Source: Rubrobacter sp. (lineage in GTDB: Bacteria; Actinomycetota; Rubrobacteria; Rubrobacterales; Rubrobacteraceae). From it: a stretch of DNA of 6,771 nucleotides. Positions 1-5,581 of this stretch are shown piece by piece. The stretch spans positions 1 through 6,771 of the forward strand of contig JACDFX010000074.1 in NCBI GenBank assembly GCA_013815575.1, in the 5' to 3' direction. Position 1 is the first letter of the stretch. Each line of letters opens with the position of its first letter. The notes under the pieces are model-generated. The model had not been told where the DNA came from and searched no databases. It was given only the letters and a program-made list of their open reading frames with translations. The translations under genes were made by a program, and so were the position numbers.

Positions 1-1028
1 CACTGCACGGACGGGGAGCGGACCTCCTCGCCCTCCATCCAGGACTCCACGATGCCGCCCATCTCCTGGAACTTGCGCTCGTAACGCTCCCAGCTCTCCC
101 CACCCGCCTCGAACTTCGTGCGCCGCGGCAACTCTTTTGCGACCCAACCCGCCAGGGCCTCGCCTTCGGGGGCCCCTTCGTAGGAGAAGACGGCGTTACC
201 CTCGCCGGAGAAGCCCTCGTCCAGCTTTATGGCTACGCGGCGTAAGCTCCGGTCGCGCCGCTTGAGCTCGACGACCGCTTCCTTTATGTCGTCCCCGTCG
301 CGCAGGTTCTCGAAGCCGTCGGGCAGGGGCACGCCCGCCTCCCTGAAGAGCTCGCGGCTGCCGCTCTTGGTGCCGAGGTAGTTCAGGGCCGGGTCGTTGC
401 CGTAGAGGGGGATGCCGAGTTGGACGGCCAGGGTTCGTTCGAGGGGCGTGCTGTTGAAGCAGCTTACGTGGGCGGAGCGGGTGTCTGGGATGGCCTCGCG
501 GATACGGTCCATGAGGCGTGGTCTGTCCAGGATCTTCTTGGTCAGCGGCACGTCGGAGGCGTCGTGGCAGGCAAGTAGGGTGAGCCTGCTGCGGGCGTGG
601 CGTAGGGGCACGCCGGGCAGGAGGTGCAGGTAGTAGTCGATAACGGCGGTCGCCACGTGCTGGCTGGTGACGAAGACGACGTTGGTGCGCGGCCTACGCA
701 GGAGCATCAGCATGCAGAGCAGCCGCTCCTCGTAGTGGTGGACGCCCGAGATCTTGGCCAGCTCCTCCGCGTCCAGCGAGAGGCTCGGCACCACGACGAC
801 GGTCTGGGGGGCGCGCGGGTCGGCGGCCAGCTTCCGGTAGAGTGGTCCCAGCCTCTCCTGCAGCCGCGCGAAGCGCCGGAGCTCCGCCTCCGAACCGGGC
901 TCCGGATCGACCCCGGGCTCTACCGTACTCCGTTCTTCCGTCAGGCCCACGATGCAACCTCCGGCAAGGTACACCGCGAGGAGCGCCCGCCCGGACCTTG
1001 CGTACTCTCCCAACCTGTCCTGCGTCAT
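1..1028 (-). CDS. ATP-grasp protein, peptide ligase PGM1-related family (3' part missing)
   Basis: The minus strand is open from an ATG at 1026-1028 to the left edge, giving 342 residues of an N-terminal and central part; the C-terminus lies outside the window. I read it codon by codon and met no stop. Segments I recognise from actinobacterial 'peptide ligase PGM1-related' ATP-grasp proteins are [10 protein letters not shown] (about residue 78), [11 protein letters not shown] (about 94), CFNSTPLER with [10 protein letters not shown] (about 190-213), [10 protein letters not shown] (about 219) and the nucleotide-binding stretch [15 protein letters not shown] (about 265-279). Family knowledge: PGM1 of the pheganomycin pathway joins an amino-acid-derived acid to a peptide using ATP. 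The substrate of chromosomal relatives such as this one is not known to me, so only ATP-dependent carboxylate-amine ligation is inferred. It is predicted cytosolic, with no convincing signal peptide, although residues 15-29 are hydrophobic. The ATG is the most upstream start in frame but has only a weak GGGA-type ribosome binding site. The gene is divergent from purEK. Confidence 0.82.
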   Translation of the reverse strand, partial: MTQDRLGEYARSGRALLAVYLAGGCIVGLTEERSTVEPGVDPEPGSEAELRRFARLQERLGPLYRKLAADPRAPQTVVVVPSLSLDAEELAKISGVHHYEERLLCMLMLLRRPRTNVVFVTSQHVATAVIDYYLHLLPGVPLRHARSRLTLLACHDASDVPLTKKILDRPRLMDRIREAIPDTRSAHVSCFNSTPLERTLAVQLGIPLYGNDPALNYLGTKSGSRELFREAGVPLPDGFENLRDGDDIKEAVVELKRRDRSLRRVAIKLDEGFSGEGNAVFSYEGAPEGEALAGWVAKELPRRTKFEAGGESWERYERKFQEMGGIVESWMEGEEVRSPSVQ

Positions 1029-1072
1029 GTTACATCTTTTCCCGGCAGAGGAGTTTCGCCCGGGATGGTGCG

Positions 1073-1078
1073 TATACT
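1073..1078 (+). promoter_or_regulatory. Candidate -10 box of the purEK promoter
   Basis: TATACT lies 23 bases before the purE start in the 73-base divergent gap. It matches five of six positions of the TATAAT consensus. No good TTGACA-like -35 is seen 16-18 bases upstream. It overlaps the palindrome GTATAC (1072-1077), so a weaker TATACG -10 can also be read on the minus strand for the ATP-grasp gene. No purine riboswitch fits in the short leader. Confidence 0.4.
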
Positions 1079-1101
1079 GCCCCCAAAAGGCAGGGAGAAC
1101 A

Positions 1102-1611
1102 ATGAGCGAGAGAGGACCTTCGGAACCTCTGGTGGGCGTCGTCATGGGCAGCGCCTCAGACTGGGAGACGATGCGCCACGCGGCCGAGACCCTGGAGCAC
1201 TTTGGGATACCGCACGAGCGGCGCGTGGTCTCAGCCCACCGGACGCCGGACCTGATGGCCTCTTACGCAAAGGAGGCCGAGGAGCGGGGCCTGGAGGTGA
1301 TCGTCGCCGGCGCCGGGGGTGCCGCGCACCTGCCTGGCATGATCTCCGCGCACACGCTCCTCCCGGTTCTCGGCGTGCCCGTCGAGAGCCGGGCCCTCAA
1401 GGGCATCGACTCCCTCCTCTCCATCGCCCAGATGCCCGCGGGCGTCCCCGTAGGAACCCTCGCCATCGGCCGCGCCGGCGCCACGAACGCCGCCCTGCTC
1501 GCCGCCGCCATCCTCGCCAACACTCGCCCACCCTTGCGCGAAGCCCTGCGCCGTTTCCGCGAGGAGCAGGCCGAGAAGGCCGCGAACTCCGAGTTGCCTG
1601 GCCCGTCTTGA
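1102..1611 (+). CDS. purE: N5-carboxyaminoimidazole ribonucleotide mutase PurE (class I)
   Basis: This 169-residue protein matches class I PurE in length and motifs. The enzyme moves the carboxyl group of N5-CAIR to carbon 4, giving CAIR, in de novo purine synthesis in the cytosol; the family forms octamers. Visible signatures are GSASDW (residues 17-21 region, phosphate and substrate binding), SAHRTP with the catalytic-type His46, [12 protein letters not shown] (69-80), and the run [20 protein letters not shown] followed by [18 protein letters not shown]. The ATG at 1102 is chosen because AGGGAG (1092-1097) lies just upstream and the PurE homology begins about ten residues in. The reading frame is open further upstream, but that part runs antisense through the divergent gene and has no homology. 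purK follows with overlapping stop and start, giving the usual purEK pair. A PurK partner is what class I, rather than AIR-carboxylating class II, PurE needs. Confidence 0.96.
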   Translation: MSERGPSEPLVGVVMGSASDWETMRHAAETLEHFGIPHERRVVSAHRTPDLMASYAKEAEERGLEVIVAGAGGAAHLPGMISAHTLLPVLGVPVESRALKGIDSLLSIAQMPAGVPVGTLAIGRAGATNAALLAAAILANTRPPLREALRRFREEQAEKAANSELPGPS

Positions 1612-2765
1612 GCGGCCCGCTGTTGCCCGGTGCCACGATCGGGGTCCTCGGGGGCGGCCAGTTGGGGCGGATGCTGACGCTCGCCGCCCGGCGGATGGGC
1701 TACCGGGTACACGTCTTCTCCCCGGACACCGACAGCCCGGCGGGCCGGGTCGCCAACCGCGAGTGGGGCGCCCCCTACGACGACCTTGAGGCCGCCCGAG
1801 AGTTCGCCCGCTCCGTGGACGTCGTCACCCTGGAGTTCGAGAACATCCCGTCCGAGACAGTCGAGGAGTTGTCTTCCCTGGTGCCGGTGCGGCCCGGCCC
1901 GCGGGCGCTCAGGACTACGCAGAACAGGTTGCGGGAGAAAGAGTTTCTGCGGGGGGCGGGCTTCCCGGTGGCGGCGTTCCGGGGGGTCCCGGATCGGGCG
2001 TCGCTGGACGCCGCGATCGAAGAGGTCGGGGTCCCGGCGGTGCTCAAGACGGCGGGCTTCGGCTACGACGGCAAGGGGCAGACGGGTATCTCGACCGCCG
2101 AAGACGCCGACGCGGCCTGGGAGACGCTCGGCGACGAGGCCGTGCTGGAGGCGTGGGTGGACTTCGAGTTGGAGCTCTCCGTGGTGGCAGCCCGCGGGCT
2201 CGACGGGTCGTTCGCGCACTACGGGGCGGTGCGAAACACCCACGACCGCCACATCCTGGACCTGACCGTCGCGCCATCCGGGGTCCCGCCCGGGGTCGAA
2301 GACGAGGCCGTAAGGATCACGGCCGGCATCTTCGAGGAACTGGACGTAGTAGGCACGGCTTGCGTCGAATTCTTCGTCACGGGCAGAGGCGAACTCCTCG
2401 TCAACGAGGTCGCGCCGAGGCCCCACAACTCTGGCCACTGGACCATCGAGGGTGCCGCCACCTCCCAGTTCGAACAACAGCTCCGCGCCGTCTGCGGCCT
2501 CCCGCTCGGCGGCACCCACCGCGCCGAACCCGCCGCGATGGCGAACCTCCTCGGCGACCTCTGGACGAACGGCGAACCGGACTGGCCCGCCGCCCTCGCC
2601 GTTCCCGGCGCCTCCCTCCACCTCTACGGCAAAAAAGAACCTCGTCCCGGCCGCAAAATGGGCCACGTAACGGCCCGCGCCCCCACCCCCGAAGAGGCCG
2701 CCCTGAGGATCCTGAAGGCGCGAGGTGCGCTGATCGGAACCCAAGGACCGGCCGCCGGAAGCTGA
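1608..2765 (+). CDS. purK: N5-carboxyaminoimidazole ribonucleotide synthase PurK
   Basis: PurK is an ATP-grasp enzyme that makes N5-CAIR from AIR, bicarbonate and ATP, feeding PurE. With the TTG start at 1608 the protein has 385 residues, normal for PurK. Motifs in order are the N-terminal Rossmann-like [10 protein letters not shown] (13-22), LEFENIP (75-81), the ATP-grasp lysine and glycine loop [13 protein letters not shown] (146-158), the hinge [13 protein letters not shown] (181-193), GTACVEFF (249-256), the metal-binding [18 protein letters not shown] (266-283) with TSQFEQ, and [13 protein letters not shown] (341-353) near the C-terminus. No ATG or GTG occurs in frame close to the homology. 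TTG 1608 overlaps the purE stop as TTGA and would be translationally coupled; TTG 1623 (five codons shorter) or CTG 1620 are alternatives. There is no strong Shine-Dalgarno sequence. The frame runs open upstream through purE, but that part is an artefact of GC-rich sequence. Confidence 0.95.
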   Translation: MSGPLLPGATIGVLGGGQLGRMLTLAARRMGYRVHVFSPDTDSPAGRVANREWGAPYDDLEAAREFARSVDVVTLEFENIPSETVEELSSLVPVRPGPRALRTTQNRLREKEFLRGAGFPVAAFRGVPDRASLDAAIEEVGVPAVLKTAGFGYDGKGQTGISTAEDADAAWETLGDEAVLEAWVDFELELSVVAARGLDGSFAHYGAVRNTHDRHILDLTVAPSGVPPGVEDEAVRITAGIFEELDVVGTACVEFFVTGRGELLVNEVAPRPHNSGHWTIEGAATSQFEQQLRAVCGLPLGGTHRAEPAAMANLLGDLWTNGEPDWPAALAVPGASLHLYGKKEPRPGRKMGHVTARAPTPEEAALRILKARGALIGTQGPAAGS

Positions 2766-2792
2766 AAGCCAACAGCCCGCGGTTGTGAACAT

Positions 2793-2822
2793 TTGACGCT
2801 TACGGTTGGCAGGATGTATTAG
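2793..2822 (+). promoter_or_regulatory. Candidate trxB promoter
   Basis: TTGACG (2793-2798) resembles a -35 hexamer and TATTAG (2817-2822) a -10 hexamer, with an 18-base spacer. An overlapping TAGAAT (2820-2825) is a closer -10 match but has a 21-base spacer. The site lies 28 bases after the purK stop and 42 bases before the trxB start, which suggests that trxB is transcribed independently of purEK. Confidence 0.5.
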
Positions 2823-2850
2823 AATCAGGGGCGTTGCAAATTACATACGC

Positions 2851-2856
2851 GAGGAG
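2851..2856 (+). promoter_or_regulatory. trxB ribosome binding site
   Basis: GAGGAG lies 8 bases before the ATG at 2865 and fixes that start, which also matches the usual beginning of TrxB just before the FAD motif. Confidence 0.75.
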
Positions 2857-2864
2857 CGTGCAGG

Positions 2865-3866
2865 ATGCCGGAAAAGACTTACGACGTCGTAATAGTTGGT
2901 TCGGGGCCGGCCGGGTACACGGCCGCCCTCTACGCCGCGCGGGCGAACCTCGAGACATTGGTTTTCCAGGGCTTCGAGAGCGGCGGCCAGCTCATGCTCA
3001 CCTCCGACGTGGAGAACTACCCCGGCTACAAGGACGGGGTCATGGGCCCGGACATGATGGACGAGTTCGAGGCGCAGGCCGCCCGCTTCGGGGCTGAGAT
3101 GCGCCCTGACAACGTCGAGAAGGTGGACTTTTCGGGGCGTCCGTTCAGACTGTGGGCCGAAGGCGAAGATGAGCCGGTGCTCGCCAGGACGGTCGTCATC
3201 GCCACGGGTGCCCAGGCCAAGTGGCTCGGGCTGGAGAGCGAGGAGCGGCTGTTCGGCAAGGGTGTCAGCGGGTGCGCGACCTGTGACGCGTTCTTCTTCA
3301 GGAGCAAGAAGGTCGCGGTCGTCGGTGGCGGGGACACGGCGATGGAGGAGGCGGGCGTGCTCGCCAAGTTCGCCGACGAGGTGTTCCTCGTGCATCGTCG
3401 CGGGGAGTTCCGGGCGTCCAAGATCATGCTTGAGAGAGCGGAGAAGAACGAGAAGATCACCTTCCTCACCGACACGACGGTCGAGGAGATCCTGGGCGAG
3501 ACCACCGTCGAGGGCATTCGCACGAAGAACACCAAGACTGGCGAGGAGAATACCCTCGCGGTTGACGGCTTCTTCGCGGCCATCGGCCACACGCCCGCGA
3601 CCTCGCTCTTTGTGGGCCAGATCGAGACGGACGACTCCGGATACGTCTTGCAGAAGGAGCACACGATGACCAGCGTCCCCGGCGTCTTCGCGGCCGGCGA
3701 CGTTTCGGACACCCGCTACCGCCAGGCCGTGACCGCCGCCGCCGACGGCTGCCGCGCCGCCATCGACGCCGAGCGCTGGCTGGAGGAGCAAGGCGAGGCT
3801 GAGCACGCCGAGGACCCAGGCGTGTGGACGGCGGAGAAGGACGTCGAAGAGAGCGTCGCCCGCTAA
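2865..3866 (+). CDS. trxB: Thioredoxin-disulfide reductase TrxB
   Basis: This 333-residue FAD- and NADPH-dependent flavoprotein reduces thioredoxin in the cytosol. The FAD motif GSGPAGYTAALYAA starts at residue 12, with GGQL (40-43) and ENYPGY (50-55). The redox-active CATC is at 137-140, followed by Asp141. The NADPH domain carries VVGGGDTAMEEA (152-163) and the HRRGEFR stretch (177-183), whose arginines are typical for NADPH rather than NADH. IGHTPAT (240-246) and GVFAAGDVSD (273-282) complete the second FAD half, with TAAADGCRAA near the flavin. All key residues are present. After the usual end of the fold (about residue 308) there is an acidic tail of about 25 residues. No thioredoxin gene is adjacent. 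It has its own promoter-like sequence and is followed by a hairpin terminator, so it is probably monocistronic. Confidence 0.96.
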   Translation: MPEKTYDVVIVGSGPAGYTAALYAARANLETLVFQGFESGGQLMLTSDVENYPGYKDGVMGPDMMDEFEAQAARFGAEMRPDNVEKVDFSGRPFRLWAEGEDEPVLARTVVIATGAQAKWLGLESEERLFGKGVSGCATCDAFFFRSKKVAVVGGGDTAMEEAGVLAKFADEVFLVHRRGEFRASKIMLERAEKNEKITFLTDTTVEEILGETTVEGIRTKNTKTGEENTLAVDGFFAAIGHTPATSLFVGQIETDDSGYVLQKEHTMTSVPGVFAAGDVSDTRYRQAVTAAADGCRAAIDAERWLEEQGEAEHAEDPGVWTAEKDVEESVAR

Positions 3867-3898
3867 AACCGGCGGCGACAAGACTAGGACTTCGATCC

Positions 3899-3924
3899 AG
3901 CCCCCGGCGCGTTCGCTGGGGGCT
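3899..3924 (+). terminator. Hairpin terminator after trxB
   Basis: AGCCCCCGGCG and CGCTGGGGGCT form an 11-bp stem with one G-U wobble and a CGTT loop, beginning 32 bases after the trxB stop. Only a short weak T-rich stretch (CTTG) follows, as is common in GC-rich bacteria. It separates trxB from the response regulator promoter. Confidence 0.75.
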
Positions 3925-3958
3925 CTTGCGTGGCTGGCGGAATCCCTTCTCCAACCGC

Positions 3959-3964
3959 TATAAT
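3959..3964 (+). promoter_or_regulatory. -10 box of the response regulator promoter
   Basis: A perfect TATAAT stands out in GC-rich surroundings 35 bases after the trxB terminator and 35 bases before the GTG start at 4000. No convincing -35 hexamer is seen at 16-18 bases upstream, so activity may depend on an activator or mainly on the -10. Confidence 0.55.
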
Positions 3965-3986
3965 ATGCCGCCGACGGCCGGACGTT

Positions 3987-3993
3987 GGGAGGG
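3987..3993 (+). promoter_or_regulatory. Response regulator ribosome binding site
   Basis: GGGAGGG sits 6 bases before the GTG at 4000. It decides that start over the TTG at 3985, which would place this Shine-Dalgarno sequence inside the coding region. Confidence 0.7.
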
Positions 3994-3999
3994 CGAGGC

Positions 4000-4440
4000 G
4001 TGGGCGAGAAGAACATACTGCTAGTAGAGGACGACGAGGACCAGGTGATCCTGGCGATGCGCGCCCTCCGCAAGCACGGCATAGTCGCCGAGGTGGACGA
4101 GGTGGTCATCTCGGGGAACGGCGAGGACGCCCTCGACTATATGTTCGGCACCGGCCCCTACGCGGGCCGGGACGCGGAGTCCACCCCCGAGTTCGTCCTT
4201 CTGGACGTCCAACTGCCAAAGCTGAACGGCCTGCAGGTCCTCGAGCGGCTACGGGGCGACGGGCGGACGCACCTCGTCCCCGTTATCCTATTCTCCTCCT
4301 CAAACGCGCACAAAGACGTCGTCAAGGGCTACGAGCTCGGCGCCAACTCCTACGTCACCAAACCGGCCAACTTCGACAAGTTCTCCGAAGCGATGCAGTA
4401 CCTCGGGTGGTACTGGCTCAACTTCAACGAGAAGCCGTAG
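4000..4440 (+). CDS. Single-domain response regulator, Rcp1/CheY type
   Basis: This 146-residue protein consists of one receiver domain and no output domain. It should act as a phosphorylation-dependent relay or protein-binding switch. Visible elements are the acidic pair in ILLVEDDEDQ (Asp11, Asp12), the phosphoacceptor Asp69 in LLDVQLPKLNG, the switch Ser99 in VILFSSS and the conserved Lys121 in YVTKP. The insertion GNGEDALDYMFGTGPYAG and the C-terminal FDKFSEAMQYLGWYWL are typical of the Rcp1 branch, whose founding member is the partner of a cyanobacterial phytochrome kinase. All catalytic residues are present, so it should be phosphorylatable. The GTG start is supported by GGGAGGG just upstream and by the domain starting at residue 4. 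No histidine kinase or phytochrome gene lies in the window, so its partner is unknown. It ends 36 bases from the convergent transporter gene. Confidence 0.9.
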   Translation: MGEKNILLVEDDEDQVILAMRALRKHGIVAEVDEVVISGNGEDALDYMFGTGPYAGRDAESTPEFVLLDVQLPKLNGLQVLERLRGDGRTHLVPVILFSSSNAHKDVVKGYELGANSYVTKPANFDKFSEAMQYLGWYWLNFNEKP

Positions 4441-4470
4441 CAGTAGCCTCCATGTGCGTGAAGCCTAAAG

Positions 4471-4496
4471 CCTCCTTCAGGCGAGCCTGAGGCCGA
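4471..4496. terminator. Possible weak hairpin between convergent genes
   Basis: CTTCAG (4475-4480) and CTGAGG (4487-4492) can pair around a GCGAGC loop. The structure overlaps the transporter's last codons and stop. No T-run follows in either direction, so termination here is only a suggestion from the convergent layout. Confidence 0.2.
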
Positions 4497-4788
4497 TCAC
4501 ACCGGCCACGATCAGGGCCAGCGAGGCGATCCTCAGCGGGCTGGCCGATTCGCCGAGCAGCAGGATGCCAACCGCGGCCGTCCCCGCGGCGCCGATGCCG
4601 GTCCAGATGGCGTATGCGGTGCCGGCGGGCAGGCTTTTCATCGCGGTGGAGAGCAGGTAGAAGCTAACGGCGCCGGCGAGCACCATCCCCAGGGTGGGCC
4701 ACAGGCGCGAGAAGCCTTCGGAAAATTTCAGGCCGATGGCGAAGCCGATCTCGAACAAGCCTGCCACGAACAACAGTATCCAGGTCAT
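4477..4788 (-). CDS. Small multidrug resistance transporter, SugE/Gdx type (probable guanidinium exporter)
   Basis: This 103-residue membrane protein has four hydrophobic helices, the size and layout of SMR proteins, which work as dual-topology dimers exchanging protons for a cation. Glu13 in helix 1 (AGLFEIG) is the essential proton and substrate residue. The sequence resembles E. coli Sug[12 protein letters not shown] after helix 1, [18 protein letters not shown] (50-67), [25 protein letters not shown] at the end. Ser42, Tyr59 and Trp62, which line the Gdx site, are present, but position 16, usually Trp in Gdx, is Phe. Family knowledge: Gdx members export guanidinium, and some relatives export quaternary ammonium compounds. 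The start ATG overlaps the methyltransferase stop (ATGA), with a strong AGGGAGGGG sequence 7 bases upstream. No guanidine riboswitch can fit at this junction; expression should follow the upstream genes. Confidence 0.88.
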   Translation of the reverse strand: MTWILLFVAGLFEIGFAIGLKFSEGFSRLWPTLGMVLAGAVSFYLLSTAMKSLPAGTAYAIWTGIGAAGTAAVGILLLGESASPLRIASLALIVAGVIGLRLA

Positions 4789-5576
4789 GCCGGATCCCCT
4801 CCCTCTCGATGCGCCGCAGGTTTCCTACCGACGATGTGGATCAGGCGCGCGACGGACCTGTACGGATCCCTCCGTCCCGCCTCCCACTCCAACTCCAATA
4901 CGTCCGGCAATTCGTCGCCCGGGGGCCGGTCGCCGAGGTGGTCCGTGAAGACCCGCACCCCGTACCAGCGCTCGATCTCGAGCCCGGCGCCCGCGAAGGA
5001 CCCGGACAAACCTTCGACCGTGTCGCCGCGGGTCACCGCGCCGAGGCCCCCGGCCGCCCTGTCCGTGTCGAGGAGGGCCAGCGCCTCACGGTAACGACCT
5101 TTCAGGGCGGGGCGTACCGCGAGCGCCGCGGCGTTCTTGGCGAGCACGGAGACGATGCCGCCGGGGCGGACGGCCGCCGCCAGCCCCCGGATCATGGGCC
5201 TCGGGTCCTCCAGGTACATGACTACGCCGTGGCACAGCGCGGCGTCGAAGGTTGCGGTAAACGTTCCGGGCATCTCCTCGCCGGCGCCCCTCACCAGGCG
5301 CACCCGCCGGCGCACCTCCTCGTCCGCGGCATTCAGACGGTGCCGCGCCTCTTCGAGCATCTCCCGTGAGGTGTCTAGTATGGTGACCTCGTGGCCTTCC
5401 CTCGCGAGCGGGATCGACTGCTGGCCCGCGCCGCCGCCAACGTCCAAGATCCCGGCCGGCACAGCGGGAAGGTGGAGGTCGAGCTGGCGGGCCAGCAGTC
5501 GGCGGCGCAGGACCTGGCCGAGGTTGCCGTCCAGGGCGTTGTAGCGCCCGGCGAGCCCGAAGGAGCGGTCCTCCAC
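4785..5576 (-). CDS. Class I SAM-dependent methyltransferase, CmoM-like
   Basis: This 263-residue protein has a Rossmann-type methyltransferase domain: motif [11 protein letters not shown] (43-52), the ribose-binding acid Asp68 in [22 protein letters not shown] (111-125) and LRPGG-like [10 protein letters not shown] (137-146). It resembles E. coli CmoM (old name SmtA) along its length: the start MEDRSF parallels MQDRNF, and the C-terminal GVRVFTDHL (206-214), LELEWE and [17 protein letters not shown] (237-253) match its distinctive end. CmoM methylates the carboxyl of 5-carboxymethoxyuridine in tRNA wobble positions. Whether this homologue does the same depends on the organism making that nucleoside, which the window does not show. 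The GTG start at 5576 is chosen because of the N-terminal match; the ribosome binding site is weak. It begins 5 bases after the polX stop and overlaps the transporter start by four bases, so it is the middle gene of a probable operon. Confidence 0.85.
   Translation of the reverse strand: MEDRSFGLAGRYNALDGNLGQVLRRRLLARQLDLHLPAVPAGILDVGGGAGQQSIPLAREGHEVTILDTSREMLEEARHRLNAADEEVRRRVRLVRGAGEEMPGTFTATFDAALCHGVVMYLEDPRPMIRGLAAAVRPGGIVSVLAKNAAALAVRPALKGRYREALALLDTDRAAGGLGAVTRGDTVEGLSGSFAGAGLEIERWYGVRVFTDHLGDRPPGDELPDVLELEWEAGRRDPYRSVARLIHIVGRKPAAHREGGDPA
4796..4804 (-). promoter_or_regulatory. Transporter ribosome binding site inside methyltransferase gene
   Basis: Reading leftward, AGGGAGGGG is followed by 7 bases and then ATG at 4788-4786. 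It allows efficient initiation at the ATGA overlap inside the upstream gene's 3' end. Confidence 0.7.
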
Positions 5577-5581
5577 TGGAC

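Noticed and set aside
1030..1035. Start-stop element (ATG directly followed by TAA, minus strand) just before the ATP-grasp gene start
   Set aside because: It has no good ribosome binding site and can easily occur by chance.
624..1607. Upstream extension of the purK frame, which would look like a fusion protein
   Set aside because: The added part is antisense to the ATP-grasp gene and out of frame with purE, with no homology; PurK starts normally near 1608.
2768..2786. Terminator after purK
   Set aside because: Only a four-base CAAC/GTTG stem with no T-run can be drawn; too weak to report.
1263..2792. A 509-residue open frame on the minus strand opposite purE and purK
   Set aside because: It is antisense to two genes with clear catalytic motifs, has low-complexity Arg/Gly/Pro-rich sequence and shows no recognisable domain; GC-rich codon bias keeps such shadow frames open.
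2785..2800. GAACATTTGAC near the trxB promoter as a LexA (SOS) box
   Set aside because: Actinobacterial LexA sites need GAAC-N4-GTTC; the right half does not match.
2781..2830. SigR-type promoter for trxB, as known in Streptomyces
   Set aside because: No GGAAT followed by GTT at 18-19 bases could be found; TTGACG with TATTAG fits a housekeeping promoter better.
2841..4109. A 422-residue open frame on the minus strand opposite trxB
   Set aside because: It covers trxB, its terminator and the start of the response regulator, and has no family resemblance; shadow frame.
4789..4860. Guanidine riboswitch upstream of the Gdx-like gene
   Set aside because: This stretch is the coding 3' end of the methyltransferase; start and stop codons overlap, leaving no leader for a riboswitch.
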